Source: Candidatus Aminicenantota bacterium
Lineage (GTDB): Bacteria > Acidobacteriota > Aminicenantia > Aminicenantales > Aminicenantaceae
Assembly (NCBI GenBank): GCA_013139435.1
Contig: WTAW01000054.1
Span: forward strand, 1 to 17,048
Direction: 5' to 3'
DNA length: 17,048 bases
The translations under genes were made by a program, and so were the position numbers. The notes under the pieces are model-generated. The model searched no databases and was not told where the DNA came from. It saw only the letters and a program-made list of their open reading frames with translations. Positions within the stretch are counted from its first letter, which is position 1. Every line of letters starts with the position of its first letter. Below, piece by piece: positions 1-7,181 of the stretch.

Positions 1-42
1 ATGCTTAGCTTCTGTGATTGCACTTTCTCATCATGTTTATGT

Positions 43-68
43 ATATTATATGATAATATTATATGATA
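43..68. repeat. Perfect 13-bp tandem duplication, AT-rich
   Basis: The unit ATATTATATGATA occurs twice head to tail (43-55 and 56-68) with no mismatch. It lies in a strongly AT-rich stretch just left of the first palindromic-repeat end. Bases 1-42 show no gene or other signal that I can support. Function is unknown; it may be replication slippage or a protein-binding direct repeat. Confidence 0.75.
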
Positions 69-73
69 TCTTA

Positions 74-97
74 GCCTGGATTATTCATAAAAAATGG
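74..97 (+). repeat. Single left end of the TA-bounded palindromic repeat family
   Basis: Directly after a TA at 72-73 comes GCCTGGATTATTCA followed by TAAAAAATG, matching the ends of the 148-bp copy at 5246-5393. No matching right end is found before the first gene, so this is a solo end or a decayed copy. It sits about 30 bp upstream of the candidate promoter of the first gene. Confidence 0.75.
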
Positions 98-126
98 ATA
101 GGGAGAGAGACCTCTTTTACAGACGC

Positions 127-155
127 TTGAATTTGGCGAGTTTCAGCGGTAAAAC
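127..155 (+). promoter_or_regulatory. Candidate sigma-70 promoter for the orphan membrane-anchored protein gene
   Basis: TTGAAT (127-132), a 17-bp spacer and TAAAAC (150-155) match the -35/-10 pattern at 4 of 6 positions each. A purine-rich AAGGAG at 159-164 follows, but no suitable start codon lies behind it. The ribosome-binding site used by the gene is more likely AGAGGG at 188-193. Confidence 0.35.
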
Positions 156-202
156 CTTAAAGGAGAATTTCCTGACCAAACTCACAAAGAGGGTGAAAAG
201 CA

Positions 203-1087
203 TTGGACATGAATCAAACCAAATCTAGCAGCTCCACAAAAAAATGGCTCATCGGTTGCGGCATAGGGTGTGGCGTGGTGATCTTGATCGTCGTGATCCT
301 TTTAGCCAGCGGGTATTTTTTCATCAAGAACATTGTTGACGAGTTCAAAGACACCGAGGCCATGACGGAGGTTCTGACCGAGCGTTTCGGAAGAATACCG
401 GATTTTTGTCCTGATCCCGAAGGGACAATCCGTCCAGAAAGGATCGAAGCCTTCCTCTCTGCCCGGGATGGATTCGCCCCGGTCCGAGAGAGGATCACCA
501 AGAGTATGGAGGCTCTATCCCGGGGAAGAGATAAAGACGAAGTGGAAGTGGAGAAACCCAAGAGTGTGCTCACCATTATGAGGCTGGGATTCGGGATTAT
601 TCCGCAGGCGGCCGAATTTATCAAAACGAGGAACGAGGCACTTCTCGATTCAGAGATGGGATTGGGAGAATACTACTATATCTATGTCGTGGCCTATTAT
701 TCCTGGTTGGGGAAAGCGCCTGCGGATGGTCCCGATTTCCAGATCGTCGGACCTGACGAGGAAGATGACTTCAGGTATTGGGACAGAGGGGATTCCAAGG
801 AAAGACGCCGGGAACGTTTGCTGCGAAGGATTAACCGGATGCTGTTGTCCATGCTGCACAATCAGCTCGAGAACCTGATTGCCGAAGGAGCCGCAAAGGA
901 TTCAGGGGAATGTCGGCAGATGCTCGAGGAAGAGATCGAAGCCTTGGAAGAGGACCGGGAGCGCCTCCTGTGGCAGGACAGCCTTCCCGAAGTGATCGAG
1001 GCCTCTCTCCGCCCCTACAGAGACCGGCTCGAAGCCAGCTACAATCCGATGACAAATCCTCTAGAGGTGATGATCGAACAGAGGTAA
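203..1087 (+). CDS. Hypothetical membrane-anchored protein with N-terminal transmembrane segment
   Basis: I do not recognise this 294-residue protein. What is visible: a short Ser/Lys-rich N-terminus, then one hydrophobic segment at about residues 17-43 rich in Gly, Val and Ile and containing two Cys, and then a soluble, charged, mostly helical-looking region rich in Glu and Arg. This suggests a single-pass anchor with the bulk outside the membrane, probably periplasmic, though orientation is a guess. The start is TTG at 203: AGAGGG (188-193) stands 9 nt before it, whereas the ATG at 209 would be 15 nt away; starting at ATG would remove only two residues. No catalytic motif or known domain is apparent. 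It has its own candidate promoter, and a new promoter follows it, so it is probably monocistronic. Confidence 0.8.
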   Translation: MDMNQTKSSSSTKKWLIGCGIGCGVVILIVVILLASGYFFIKNIVDEFKDTEAMTEVLTERFGRIPDFCPDPEGTIRPERIEAFLSARDGFAPVRERITKSMEALSRGRDKDEVEVEKPKSVLTIMRLGFGIIPQAAEFIKTRNEALLDSEMGLGEYYYIYVVAYYSWLGKAPADGPDFQIVGPDEEDDFRYWDRGDSKERRRERLLRRINRMLLSMLHNQLENLIAEGAAKDSGECRQMLEEEIEALEEDRERLLWQDSLPEVIEASLRPYRDRLEASYNPMTNPLEVMIEQR

Positions 1088-1118
1088 TCTTTGCATTCGA
1101 CAGTCACCAGGGGACACA

Positions 1119-1147
1119 TTGACATTCCTTTGTATCAGTGATAAAAA
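1119..1147 (+). promoter_or_regulatory. Strong candidate promoter for the S9 peptidase operon
   Basis: A perfect -35 TTGACA (1119-1124), a 17-bp spacer and TAAAAA (1142-1147; 4 of 6 to the -10 consensus). Transcription would begin near 1154, which is downstream of the GTG at 1138. This supports translation from the later TTG at 1177, just after the GGAGG at 1165-1169. Confidence 0.55.
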
Positions 1148-1176
1148 ATCATAGAATTCAAATTGGAGGTGCAGTG

Positions 1177-3369
1177 TTGAAAAAAGGATGGAAGCAAAAT
1201 AAAACCAAGATCCTATTCCTGAGTATCCTAGTATTCATGATAGCATTCCCGGCATTCCCGCAACAGGGGAAAAAACGACTGACCTACAAGCAGGCCTATG
1301 GCGATCAAGATATGCGCTTTATGATGATGATGATGAGAGTCCGGTGGCTTGACGACGCGCACTATCTCCTCTCCGAGCAAGATAAAAAAACGAGAAAGAC
1401 AAAATTGTTCAAGGTCAATGCCAAGACCGGAGAAAAAACACTCTTTCTGGACTATGGGCTCATCGAAAAGGCCTTTCCCGAGGGTATGAGAGCCATGGGT
1501 CCTGCCGATAACACAAAAAACTACAGCGGTCTTCTGTACGTTCACAAAGACGACCTCTATCATTTTTCAGTGAAGACAAAAAAAGTCAAACGGCTTACGG
1601 CAACACCGGAGAGGGAAAATAATCCGCAGTTCTCTCCGGATGGACGATTTGTTGCCTACACCCGAAACCACAATCTGTACTCAATGGATATCGAGACAGG
1701 CTTGGAATACCAGCTCACATCGGATGGATCGGATACCATCTACAACGGTTGGGCCTCCTGGGTTTACATGGAAGAGATTCTCGGCCGGGGAACCAGATAC
1801 AGGGCCTTCTGGTGGTCACCGGACAGCCAGAAACTGGCTTTCTTGCGCTTCGATGACAGCCCCGTTCCCACCTTTCCTCTCTTCAGGAAGGGCGGTACGC
1901 ACGGGGAACTTGAGATCGAACGATACCCCAAACCGGGAGACCCGAATCCCTATGTCAAGCTGGGCATAGTCCCGGCCTCTGGGGGGAAAACCGTGTGGGC
2001 CGATGTCGAAGAGAAGGCGGATCACTACGTGGCATGGCCATTCTGGTTACCCGACAGCAGCCAATTGACCTTCCAGTGGATGAACCGCGGGCAGGACCAA
2101 ATAAAGATCTACAGTGTTGATCTAAAATCGGGCAAAAAACACCAAATCTATGAAGAAAAACAGCCCGCCTGGGTGGAATTTTTCGAAGATCTACATTTTT
2201 ATAGGGATGGAAGCGGATTTCTCCTTCGCACCCATATGGATGGATGGAGCCATCTGTACACATATGACCTCGAAGGCCATCTCAAGAAACGACTGACCGA
2301 GGGCGAATGGACAGTTACAGACATCGCTCTCGTCGATGAGAAAAACGGGCGCGTCTTTTTCAACGCCAGGAAAGACAAGACAACAGAAACCCACCTCTAT
2401 GTGGTCAAACTCGATGGGACTGGTTTTAAGCATCTGACCAAGGAACCAGGGAGTCACCGGGCTTCTGTCTCCCCGGAAGGGAGTTTCTTCATCGACAGTT
2501 TTTCCAACACCACGACACCCACAAAGCAGAATCTCTACCAGTCAGATGGCACGCTGGTACGTATGATCAAGGACATGGGCATGGCCGACAGAGACGAGTA
2601 TGCCCTTGGTAAAAAAGAACTGTTCACCATCCCCACCGAAGATGGATGGGATCTTCCTGCCTACTGGGTCTTACCTCCGGATTTTGATGAGAGCAAAAAA
2701 TACCCGGTTATTTTTACCATATACGGGGGCCCCAACTCGGGAAGAGTGTACAACACCTATCCCTCCATGAGTGACCTCTATTTCGCCCAGGAAGGTATCA
2801 TCATCTTCAGCGTCGACCATCGAGCTTCAGGCCATTTTGGAAAAAAAGGCGTGGACCTGATGCACCGCAACCTCGGAAAATGGGAGATGTTTGACCTGAT
2901 CGCAGCAGTGAAGTGGCTTCATCAGAAGCCCTTTGTCGAAAAAACCAAGATCGGGATCACCGGGGGAAGCTATGGAGGGTACACCACCTGTATGGCTCTC
3001 ACCTACGGCGCCGACTCCTTCACACATGGATATGCCAGAGCCTCCGTTACAGATTGGCGACTTTATGATTCTGTTTACACGGAACGTTACATGGACCGGC
3101 CGTGTGAAAACGAGGAGGGGTATAAGTTTGGATCTGCCATGAGACATGCAAAGAACATGAAAGGTGTCCTGTTTTTGTCACACGGAGATATGGACGATAA
3201 CGTCCATATGCAGAACACCATTCAGCTCATCAGCACTCTCATGGACCTAGGGAAACAATTCGAATTCATGCTATATCCCGATCAGAGACATGGCTTCCGC
3301 GGAAGCAAACGGGAGTTTTCCAACCGTCACTATGTGGATTTCTGGTTCAAACATTTCTTGAATCGTTGA
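1177..3369 (+). CDS. Exported S9B prolyl oligopeptidase, dipeptidyl-peptidase-IV-like
   Basis: Serine exopeptidase predicted to remove N-terminal dipeptides (typically X-Pro or X-Ala) from peptides outside the cytoplasm. Starting at TTG 1177 (GGAGG at 1165-1169, 7-nt spacing) gives 730 residues and a clean Sec signal peptide with cleavage near the Ala-Phe-Pro-Gln junction. The frame stays open to GTG 1138, but that start lies within the likely promoter. An N-terminal eight-bladed propeller region (about 40-460) precedes the alpha/beta hydrolase domain. Catalytic residues by position: Ser598 in GGSYGG, Asp673 in HGDMDDNVH, His705 in YPDQRHGF. The S9B double-Glu motif that grips the substrate N-terminus is present as WVYMEEIL (Glu199-Glu200). 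A run of five Met occurs near residue 49. It heads a tight operon: the next gene starts one base after its stop. Confidence 0.93.
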   Translation: MKKGWKQNKTKILFLSILVFMIAFPAFPQQGKKRLTYKQAYGDQDMRFMMMMMRVRWLDDAHYLLSEQDKKTRKTKLFKVNAKTGEKTLFLDYGLIEKAFPEGMRAMGPADNTKNYSGLLYVHKDDLYHFSVKTKKVKRLTATPERENNPQFSPDGRFVAYTRNHNLYSMDIETGLEYQLTSDGSDTIYNGWASWVYMEEILGRGTRYRAFWWSPDSQKLAFLRFDDSPVPTFPLFRKGGTHGELEIERYPKPGDPNPYVKLGIVPASGGKTVWADVEEKADHYVAWPFWLPDSSQLTFQWMNRGQDQIKIYSVDLKSGKKHQIYEEKQPAWVEFFEDLHFYRDGSGFLLRTHMDGWSHLYTYDLEGHLKKRLTEGEWTVTDIALVDEKNGRVFFNARKDKTTETHLYVVKLDGTGFKHLTKEPGSHRASVSPEGSFFIDSFSNTTTPTKQNLYQSDGTLVRMIKDMGMADRDEYALGKKELFTIPTEDGWDLPAYWVLPPDFDESKKYPVIFTIYGGPNSGRVYNTYPSMSDLYFAQEGIIIFSVDHRASGHFGKKGVDLMHRNLGKWEMFDLIAAVKWLHQKPFVEKTKIGITGGSYGGYTTCMALTYGADSFTHGYARASVTDWRLYDSVYTERYMDRPCENEEGYKFGSAMRHAKNMKGVLFLSHGDMDDNVHMQNTIQLISTLMDLGKQFEFMLYPDQRHGFRGSKREFSNRHYVDFWFKHFLNR

Positions 3370-3370
3370 A

Positions 3371-4291
3371 ATGAGCGAAGGCCCTCCCCATTTCGAAAAA
3401 CTGCAGCGCTGCCCCGTATGCTCCGGCACAGGCTTCAGTTCTTACAGGAAGAGGACCTTTGACATCAGCACTCTCAGCGAGGATAACATAAAGATCACAG
3501 ACAGCGATTACGGAAAGATCTGGGACTTGGATCTCTGCGAAACCTGTACCCATGTGTTCGCCAACCCTATACCATCACCCGCATTCATCCAATCGCTCTA
3601 CGCCAAGACGGAAGACCCTGATTATGAGGAAGAATCTTTAGGGAGAGGAAAAAATTTCCAGCGCATCCTTAATGCTTTGGAAAAAATCCATCCAGAGAAA
3701 GGAAGGCTTCTCGATGTTGGCGCTGCCACCGGAATCCTTATGCATCTGGCCCGCGAAAAAGGATGGGTCACCGAGGGCGTCGAACCGAGTTCCTGGGCCG
3801 TCGAGGTCGCCAAAAAAAAGTACGATCTTACGCTGATGGAGGGGAACCTCGAAACTGTCACTTTAAAAAGCAACACATACACAGCAGTGACCCTGGTAGA
3901 CTTTATCGAGCACGTCTCTCACCCCAATGAAGCTCTCTCCAAGATCCGTGAGACTCTTAAACCCGGCGGCACTGTGTGTCTGGTGACTCCGGATATCCAA
4001 AGCCTGGCAGCCAGAGCGATGGGGAAAGGGTGGTGGCATTTCCGGCCGGGCCATCTCGCCTACTTCACAAAAAAAAGCCTCCTCACGCTCCTCGAACGAT
4101 CAGGTTTCCAAGTCATCAAGTGGAGGCGATATGCATGGACTTTCAGCGCCCATTATCTCCTCTCTCGAATGTCTTTGTTCAAGTTTCTCGTTAAAAATCC
4201 AAGGATGGCTTTTTTTTGGAAGAATATTCCGATAAAATTAGCGCTTCGGGATTCATACGAAGTTTACGCCAGAAAAGAGAATTCCGCATGA
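3371..4291 (+). CDS. Class I SAM-dependent methyltransferase with N-terminal zinc ribbon
   Basis: A 306-residue protein. An N-terminal four-cysteine zinc-ribbon (Cys14/Cys17 and Cys56/Cys59) is followed by a Methyltransf_23-like Rossmann domain. The SAM-binding motif I is LLDVGAATG (113-121), an acidic residue at the end of strand 2 is in GVEPS, motif IV is LVDFIEHV, and the post-motif LKPGG starts at 197. The later HLAYFTKKSL motif is typical of methyltransferases found beside envelope and polysaccharide genes. The methyl acceptor cannot be read from sequence. ATG at 3371 begins one base after the peptidase stop, and the gene ends in an ATGA overlap with the UbiA-family gene, so the three are probably co-transcribed and coupled. 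The prenyltransferase neighbour makes a small molecule, lipid or glycolipid acceptor plausible (inference). Confidence 0.88.
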   Translation: MSEGPPHFEKLQRCPVCSGTGFSSYRKRTFDISTLSEDNIKITDSDYGKIWDLDLCETCTHVFANPIPSPAFIQSLYAKTEDPDYEEESLGRGKNFQRILNALEKIHPEKGRLLDVGAATGILMHLAREKGWVTEGVEPSSWAVEVAKKKYDLTLMEGNLETVTLKSNTYTAVTLVDFIEHVSHPNEALSKIRETLKPGGTVCLVTPDIQSLAARAMGKGWWHFRPGHLAYFTKKSLLTLLERSGFQVIKWRRYAWTFSAHYLLSRMSLFKFLVKNPRMAFFWKNIPIKLALRDSYEVYARKENSA

Positions 4292-5196
4292 AGGCATATC
4301 TCAGAGCGATGCGACTCGGCAGATGGCCGAGGAGCCTCGCCATGTTTGTCGGCAGCACAGCCTTTTTCTACCTGTACAGAGACACTCTGTTTACCACGGA
4401 TATCACTTGGGTCGTTCTTCAATCCCTTTACGCATTTCTCCTGACATGGGCCATCTCCACTGCAAATTATATCATCAACGAAATCGTGGACGCTCCCTAT
4501 GATGCCCACCACCCCACGAAGCGAAATCGTCCCTTGGTCAAGGGGGAGATCAAGAAAATCCCTTTTCTCCTTTTGGGAGTTGCGATATCGGTCACAAGCC
4601 TTTCCCTGGCATACCTCCACTTCTGCCCGCCCTTTTTCTATGCGTTATTGTCCCTTCTTGTCGCAGGATTCATTTACAACATCAAGCCCGTCAGGACAAA
4701 AGATATCCCCTTTCTCGACTCCATATCCGAATCCGCCAACAATCCCATCCGTTTTCTGATCGGATGGTTCGCCTTCGCCCCTCCGGAAATCTGGCCACCT
4801 CTTTCCCTACTCCTGTGCTGGTGGGCTTTCGGAAACTTCCTGATGATCGCCAAAAGGCTCTCTGAATTCCGTCTCTTGAAGGAGAGAGCCGGAGATTACA
4901 GAAATTCTCTCCGGAGATACTCTGAAGGAGCTCTGATGTTCGGGATGGCGGCAAGTGCCGTGATCTTTTTCCTCGCTTACTTCTATTTTTCCTATACGTT
5001 CAAGCTCGAGACCTTGCTCATTTTTTCACCCTTCATTTTTTTCTATTTTTTCCTGTTCTTCCGGAAGACGATGCGAGAAGATGAAGTCATGGAAGAGCCG
5101 GAGCGGCTCTTTATGCATCTGAAGTTTGCGCTTTACACCCTGTTTCTGATCGCGATTTTTTTCCTCTCTTCATTTCTGGATAAACCAATCCATTAA
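4288..5196 (+). CDS. UbiA-family prenyltransferase (integral membrane)
   Basis: A 302-residue polytopic membrane protein that should transfer a polyprenyl group to an acceptor. The first Mg/diphosphate motif is N64-E65-x2-D68-x3-D72 (family NDxxDxxxD, with the second Asp as Glu), followed by HPTKRNRP, which resembles the decaprenylphosphoryl-phosphoribose synthase branch as well as UbiA/MenA-like enzymes. A second acidic region holds D139 and D144 after YNIKP. About eight hydrophobic segments follow the family layout. The start is ATG 4288, overlapping the previous stop as ATGA; the frame is open to 4216, but that would overlap the methyltransferase by 76 bases. Substrate is uncertain: a quinone precursor, a phosphoribosyl lipid or a haem precursor are all possible in this family. 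Last gene of the 1177-5196 operon, followed by a candidate terminator. Confidence 0.85.
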   Translation: MKAYLRAMRLGRWPRSLAMFVGSTAFFYLYRDTLFTTDITWVVLQSLYAFLLTWAISTANYIINEIVDAPYDAHHPTKRNRPLVKGEIKKIPFLLLGVAISVTSLSLAYLHFCPPFFYALLSLLVAGFIYNIKPVRTKDIPFLDSISESANNPIRFLIGWFAFAPPEIWPPLSLLLCWWAFGNFLMIAKRLSEFRLLKERAGDYRNSLRRYSEGALMFGMAASAVIFFLAYFYFSYTFKLETLLIFSPFIFFYFFLFFRKTMREDEVMEEPERLFMHLKFALYTLFLIAIFFLSSFLDKPIH

Positions 5197-5234
5197 ACTT
5201 TTTTCCTGGAAAAAGTTGTTTCTTCCTTTTTTTC
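5196..5234 (+). terminator. Candidate Rho-independent terminator after the UbiA-family gene
   Basis: An 8-bp perfect stem, AACTTTTT (5196-5203) with AAAAAGTT (5210-5217), encloses the loop TCCTGG and is followed by a T-rich tract to about 5234. The stem is almost all A-T, so it may be weak. Its position, starting on the last base of the stop codon, supports the call. Confidence 0.5.
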
Positions 5235-5245
5235 ATGATAAATTA

Positions 5246-5393
5246 ATCTGGATTATTCATAAAAAATCTCGATCATGAATAGAAAGCACATTGAAAACGG
5301 AAATGTCAAAATGATTTACCGGAAGAATAATGGTAATGATCGATATCGCTTTTGTTGAACAAAGTATCGACATTTTTTATGAATAATTCAGTT
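5246..5393. repeat. 148-bp TA-flanked element with about 26-bp terminal inverted repeats (MITE-like)
   Basis: The left arm (5248-5273) and the reverse complement of the right arm (5366-5391) match at 24 of 26 positions, starting CTGRATTATTCATAAAAAAT. TA dinucleotides flank it at 5244-5245 and 5394-5395, as expected for TA target duplication. The 92-bp interior holds no ORF and no gene-like signal. The right 30 bases recur at 15065-15094 with one mismatch. The right end carries a candidate promoter for the mgtC-family gene. An alternative reading is a hairpin regulatory leader, but the recurrence elsewhere favours a dispersed repeat. Confidence 0.8.
5355..5383 (+). promoter_or_regulatory. Candidate promoter of the mgtC-rdgB operon, partly inside a repeat end
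   Basis: TTGAAC (5355-5360), a 17-bp spacer and TATGAA (5378-5383). The -10 lies within the terminal inverted repeat (TTTATGAATAAT), so the repeat seems to supply half of the promoter. Matches are 5 of 6 and 4 of 6; there is no experimental support. Confidence 0.4.
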
Positions 5394-5415
5394 TAGCGCC
5401 ACAGAGGGAGACCCA

Positions 5416-6063
5416 ATGGATTTGATCGAAGTGACATTAAAGCTTGTACTGGCCGTCGCTCTCGGCGGAATGATCGGTATGGAGAGAGAGACCAGCCAGA
5501 AGCCTGCGGGCTTCAGGACGAACATCCTGATCTGTGTCGGCTCAGCGATGATGATGATCCTTGCACAACTCCTACTCGGAGGAGGGGGGGGCAACTCTAG
5601 CGAGATCGCTCGAATCGCTGCAGCTGTCATCGTTGGCGTTGGATTCATCGGAGCGGGAACCATCATTCAAGCAAGAGGGAACGTTATGGGGCTGACATCT
5701 GCGGCCACGATCTGGACTGTGGCCGGGCTGGGTCTTGTGATCGGCTCCGGCTACTATGTGATCGCCCTCATCTTTTCCGGCATTGTCATCCTGACTCTAT
5801 TTTTCTTCAGGCGTCTTGAAGGGCGCCCGACAGAAAGGCTTCTCTACCGGTATCAGCTAAAAACCAGAGCTGGAAGAGAGGTTCTTCTCAACATAAAAAA
5901 ACTGGCTCTCCACGAAGGGATCAAATTCAAGGAAATCACACACCGGAAGGAAGGGGCTGAATCCATCCTCTCTTTCTCTTTCCCCTCATCGGAAGAGAAG
6001 GAACAAAAGTTCAATCAGAGCTTGCTGTATATGGATGGGATCCAAGAAATAAAGATTGATTGA
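5416..6063 (+). CDS. MgtC/SapB-family inner-membrane protein
   Basis: A 215-residue protein. The N-terminal four to five membrane segments (about 5-130) carry the family signatures: GGMIGMERE near residue 18, GFRTNIL, then RIAAAVIVGVGFIGAG and GLTSAATIW. A soluble C-terminal domain (about 140-215) has the size and beta-alpha pattern of the ACT-like domain seen in long MgtC proteins. MgtC proteins modulate F-type ATP synthase and Mg/phosphate homeostasis in pathogens; in environmental bacteria the role is mostly inferred. The start is ATG 5416 with the GAGGGAGA ribosome-binding site at 5404-5410. A magnesium-responsive leader could be expected upstream, but the space is occupied by the 148-bp repeat and I see no recognisable riboswitch. 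It overlaps the next gene by 8 nt, indicating an operon. Confidence 0.9.
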   Translation: MDLIEVTLKLVLAVALGGMIGMERETSQKPAGFRTNILICVGSAMMMILAQLLLGGGGGNSSEIARIAAAVIVGVGFIGAGTIIQARGNVMGLTSAATIWTVAGLGLVIGSGYYVIALIFSGIVILTLFFFRRLEGRPTERLLYRYQLKTRAGREVLLNIKKLALHEGIKFKEITHRKEGAESILSFSFPSSEEKEQKFNQSLLYMDGIQEIKID

Positions 6064-6670
6064 CATCAAGCTCCTCATTGCCACGACCAATCAAGGAAAA
6101 GCCAAAGAGATCAGCGCATATTTAGAGGGACTTCCTCTCAGCGTGACGTTCCTCCTCGAGCTGAACTCTCTGGACATTTATGAAGAAGACAGTTTGTCTT
6201 TTCTCGAGAATGCCAGGGGGAAAAACCTCTTCTACGGCCGAAAGTGGGAGGGTCTGACTCTGGGTGAAGACTCAGGTTTGGCAATCGATTGTCTCCAAGG
6301 TGCTCCAGGAGTACGATCAGCCCGGTTTTCTGATCCTGGAGCGACGGATGAGAAAAATATCGCAAAGGTTCTCAAGCTGATGGAGGATGTCCCAGAGGAA
6401 GAAAGAAAAGCTCGGTTTGTCTCTTGTTTGGTCTTATCTCAAAAGGGAAAAATTCTCGCAGAGATCACGGGAGAAGCCAGAGGAGTTATTACATCCACAA
6501 AAAAAGGCCGGTTTGGCTTCGGTTATGATCCCATATTCTATTATCCCCCGCTGGACAGGACCTTTGCAGAGCTTTCACCCGAGGAGAAGAATGCGGTCAG
6601 CCACCGCGGCCAGGCTTTAAAACAATTGAAAACGTTTCTTCAAACCCACTGCAACTGGACAAACACATAG
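6056..6670 (+). CDS. rdgB: RdgB/HAM1 XTP/dITP diphosphatase
   Basis: Hydrolyses non-canonical purine nucleotides (dITP, XTP, ITP) to monophosphates, keeping them out of DNA and RNA in the cytoplasm. All HAM1 motifs are in order: TTNQGKAKE near residue 10, LGEDSGLAID and GAPGVRSARF around 68-90, GFGYDPIFYYP around 153-163, and SHRGQALKQL near the end. At 204 residues the length is normal. The most likely start is TTG 6056, overlapping the mgtC-family stop by 8 nt; ATT or ATC just downstream are less likely. The Shine-Dalgarno match is weak, so translation is probably coupled to the upstream gene. A strong hairpin terminator follows directly. Confidence 0.95.
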   Translation: MIDIKLLIATTNQGKAKEISAYLEGLPLSVTFLLELNSLDIYEEDSLSFLENARGKNLFYGRKWEGLTLGEDSGLAIDCLQGAPGVRSARFSDPGATDEKNIAKVLKLMEDVPEEERKARFVSCLVLSQKGKILAEITGEARGVITSTKKGRFGFGYDPIFYYPPLDRTFAELSPEEKNAVSHRGQALKQLKTFLQTHCNWTNT

Positions 6671-6673
6671 GGG

Positions 6674-6710
6674 GAGAGAAGGGGCAGAGCCCCTCTCTCA
6701 TTTGGTTTTG
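6674..6710 (+). terminator. GC-rich hairpin terminator between convergent rdgB and the comEA-like gene
   Basis: GAGAGA(A)GGGGC (6674-6685) pairs with GCCCCTCTCTC (6689-6699), an 11-bp stem with one bulged A and a 3-nt AGA loop. TTTGGTTTTG follows on the + strand. The stem overlaps the stop codon of the comEA-like gene on the other strand (6698-6700), so one structure probably serves both convergent genes, better for rdgB, whose side has the T-rich tail. Confidence 0.7.
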
Positions 6711-7009
6711 GACCCGACTTCGATCTTATCCCTTATCAGCTTGAACGTCTTTTCTCCTACTCCCTTAACTTTCATGAGCTCTTCGATCTTTTTGAAGTCA
6801 CCGTGCTCTTTCCGGTAGTCGACAATACGCTGGGCTACCTTCTCGCCAATCCGAGGGAGTGTCTGGAGTTCATCCAAACTCGCTGTGTTGATATTAACCT
6901 TCTTTGCCGTCGCCTTCGATTGTGCCTGGAGCGGGGATAAAAAACTCAACGCAAACACCGCGATCAAAACTAAACCGATCATTGGTTTTCTGTCCTTCAT
7001 GTTTATCAT
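6698..7009 (-). CDS. Exported ComEA-like helix-hairpin-helix DNA-binding protein
   Basis: A 103-residue protein: a signal peptide (about 1-30, ending in ...SPLQAQ) followed by a single ComEA-type double HhH domain. The domain holds VNINTASLDELQTLPRIGEK, then the second hairpin KVKGVGEKT and the closing helix. The HhH binds duplex DNA without sequence specificity. Exported short forms like this are thought to act as periplasmic DNA-binding or ratchet proteins in natural transformation. The start is ATG 7009, 5 nt after a perfect AGGAGG (7015-7020 on the complementary strand); the in-frame ATG at 7000 is 14 nt away. A DNA-uptake role fits DprA on the same strand, but no comEC or pilus gene is in this window. 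Confidence 0.88.
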   Translation of the reverse strand: MINMKDRKPMIGLVLIAVFALSFLSPLQAQSKATAKKVNINTASLDELQTLPRIGEKVAQRIVDYRKEHGDFKKIEELMKVKGVGEKTFKLIRDKIEVGSKTK

Positions 7010-7181
7010 GAGAACCTCCTTTCACTCTACCATATAGCAAGATGGAGGCCAACCGGAGTGGTTTCTATCCTCTTTATTATCTGTTAGTTAAGAGAGGAAA
7101 GGATGACGAAGCGTCAACAGCTGTTAACAAACACACTCATTTTGTGTCCACCTCTGTTTCCATTTTAACCGGGGCCAGACA
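7010..7181. other. Intergenic region between xerC and the comEA-like gene
   Basis: 172 bp without a gene. It holds the ribosome-binding site of the comEA-like gene (7015-7020) and a 10-bp palindrome AACAGCTGTT near 7120-7129. I find no convincing promoter, terminator or repeat end. Confidence 0.4.

Noticed and set aside
5235..5415. Magnesium riboswitch (M-box or ykkC-like) upstream of the mgtC-family gene
   Set aside because: The region is explained by the 148-bp TA-flanked repeat whose right end recurs at 15065; no recognisable riboswitch core is visible.
7119..7160. dif-like recombination site next to xerC
   Set aside because: AACAGCTGTT is only a 10-bp palindrome; it lacks the two 11-bp arms and 6-bp centre expected for a dif site.
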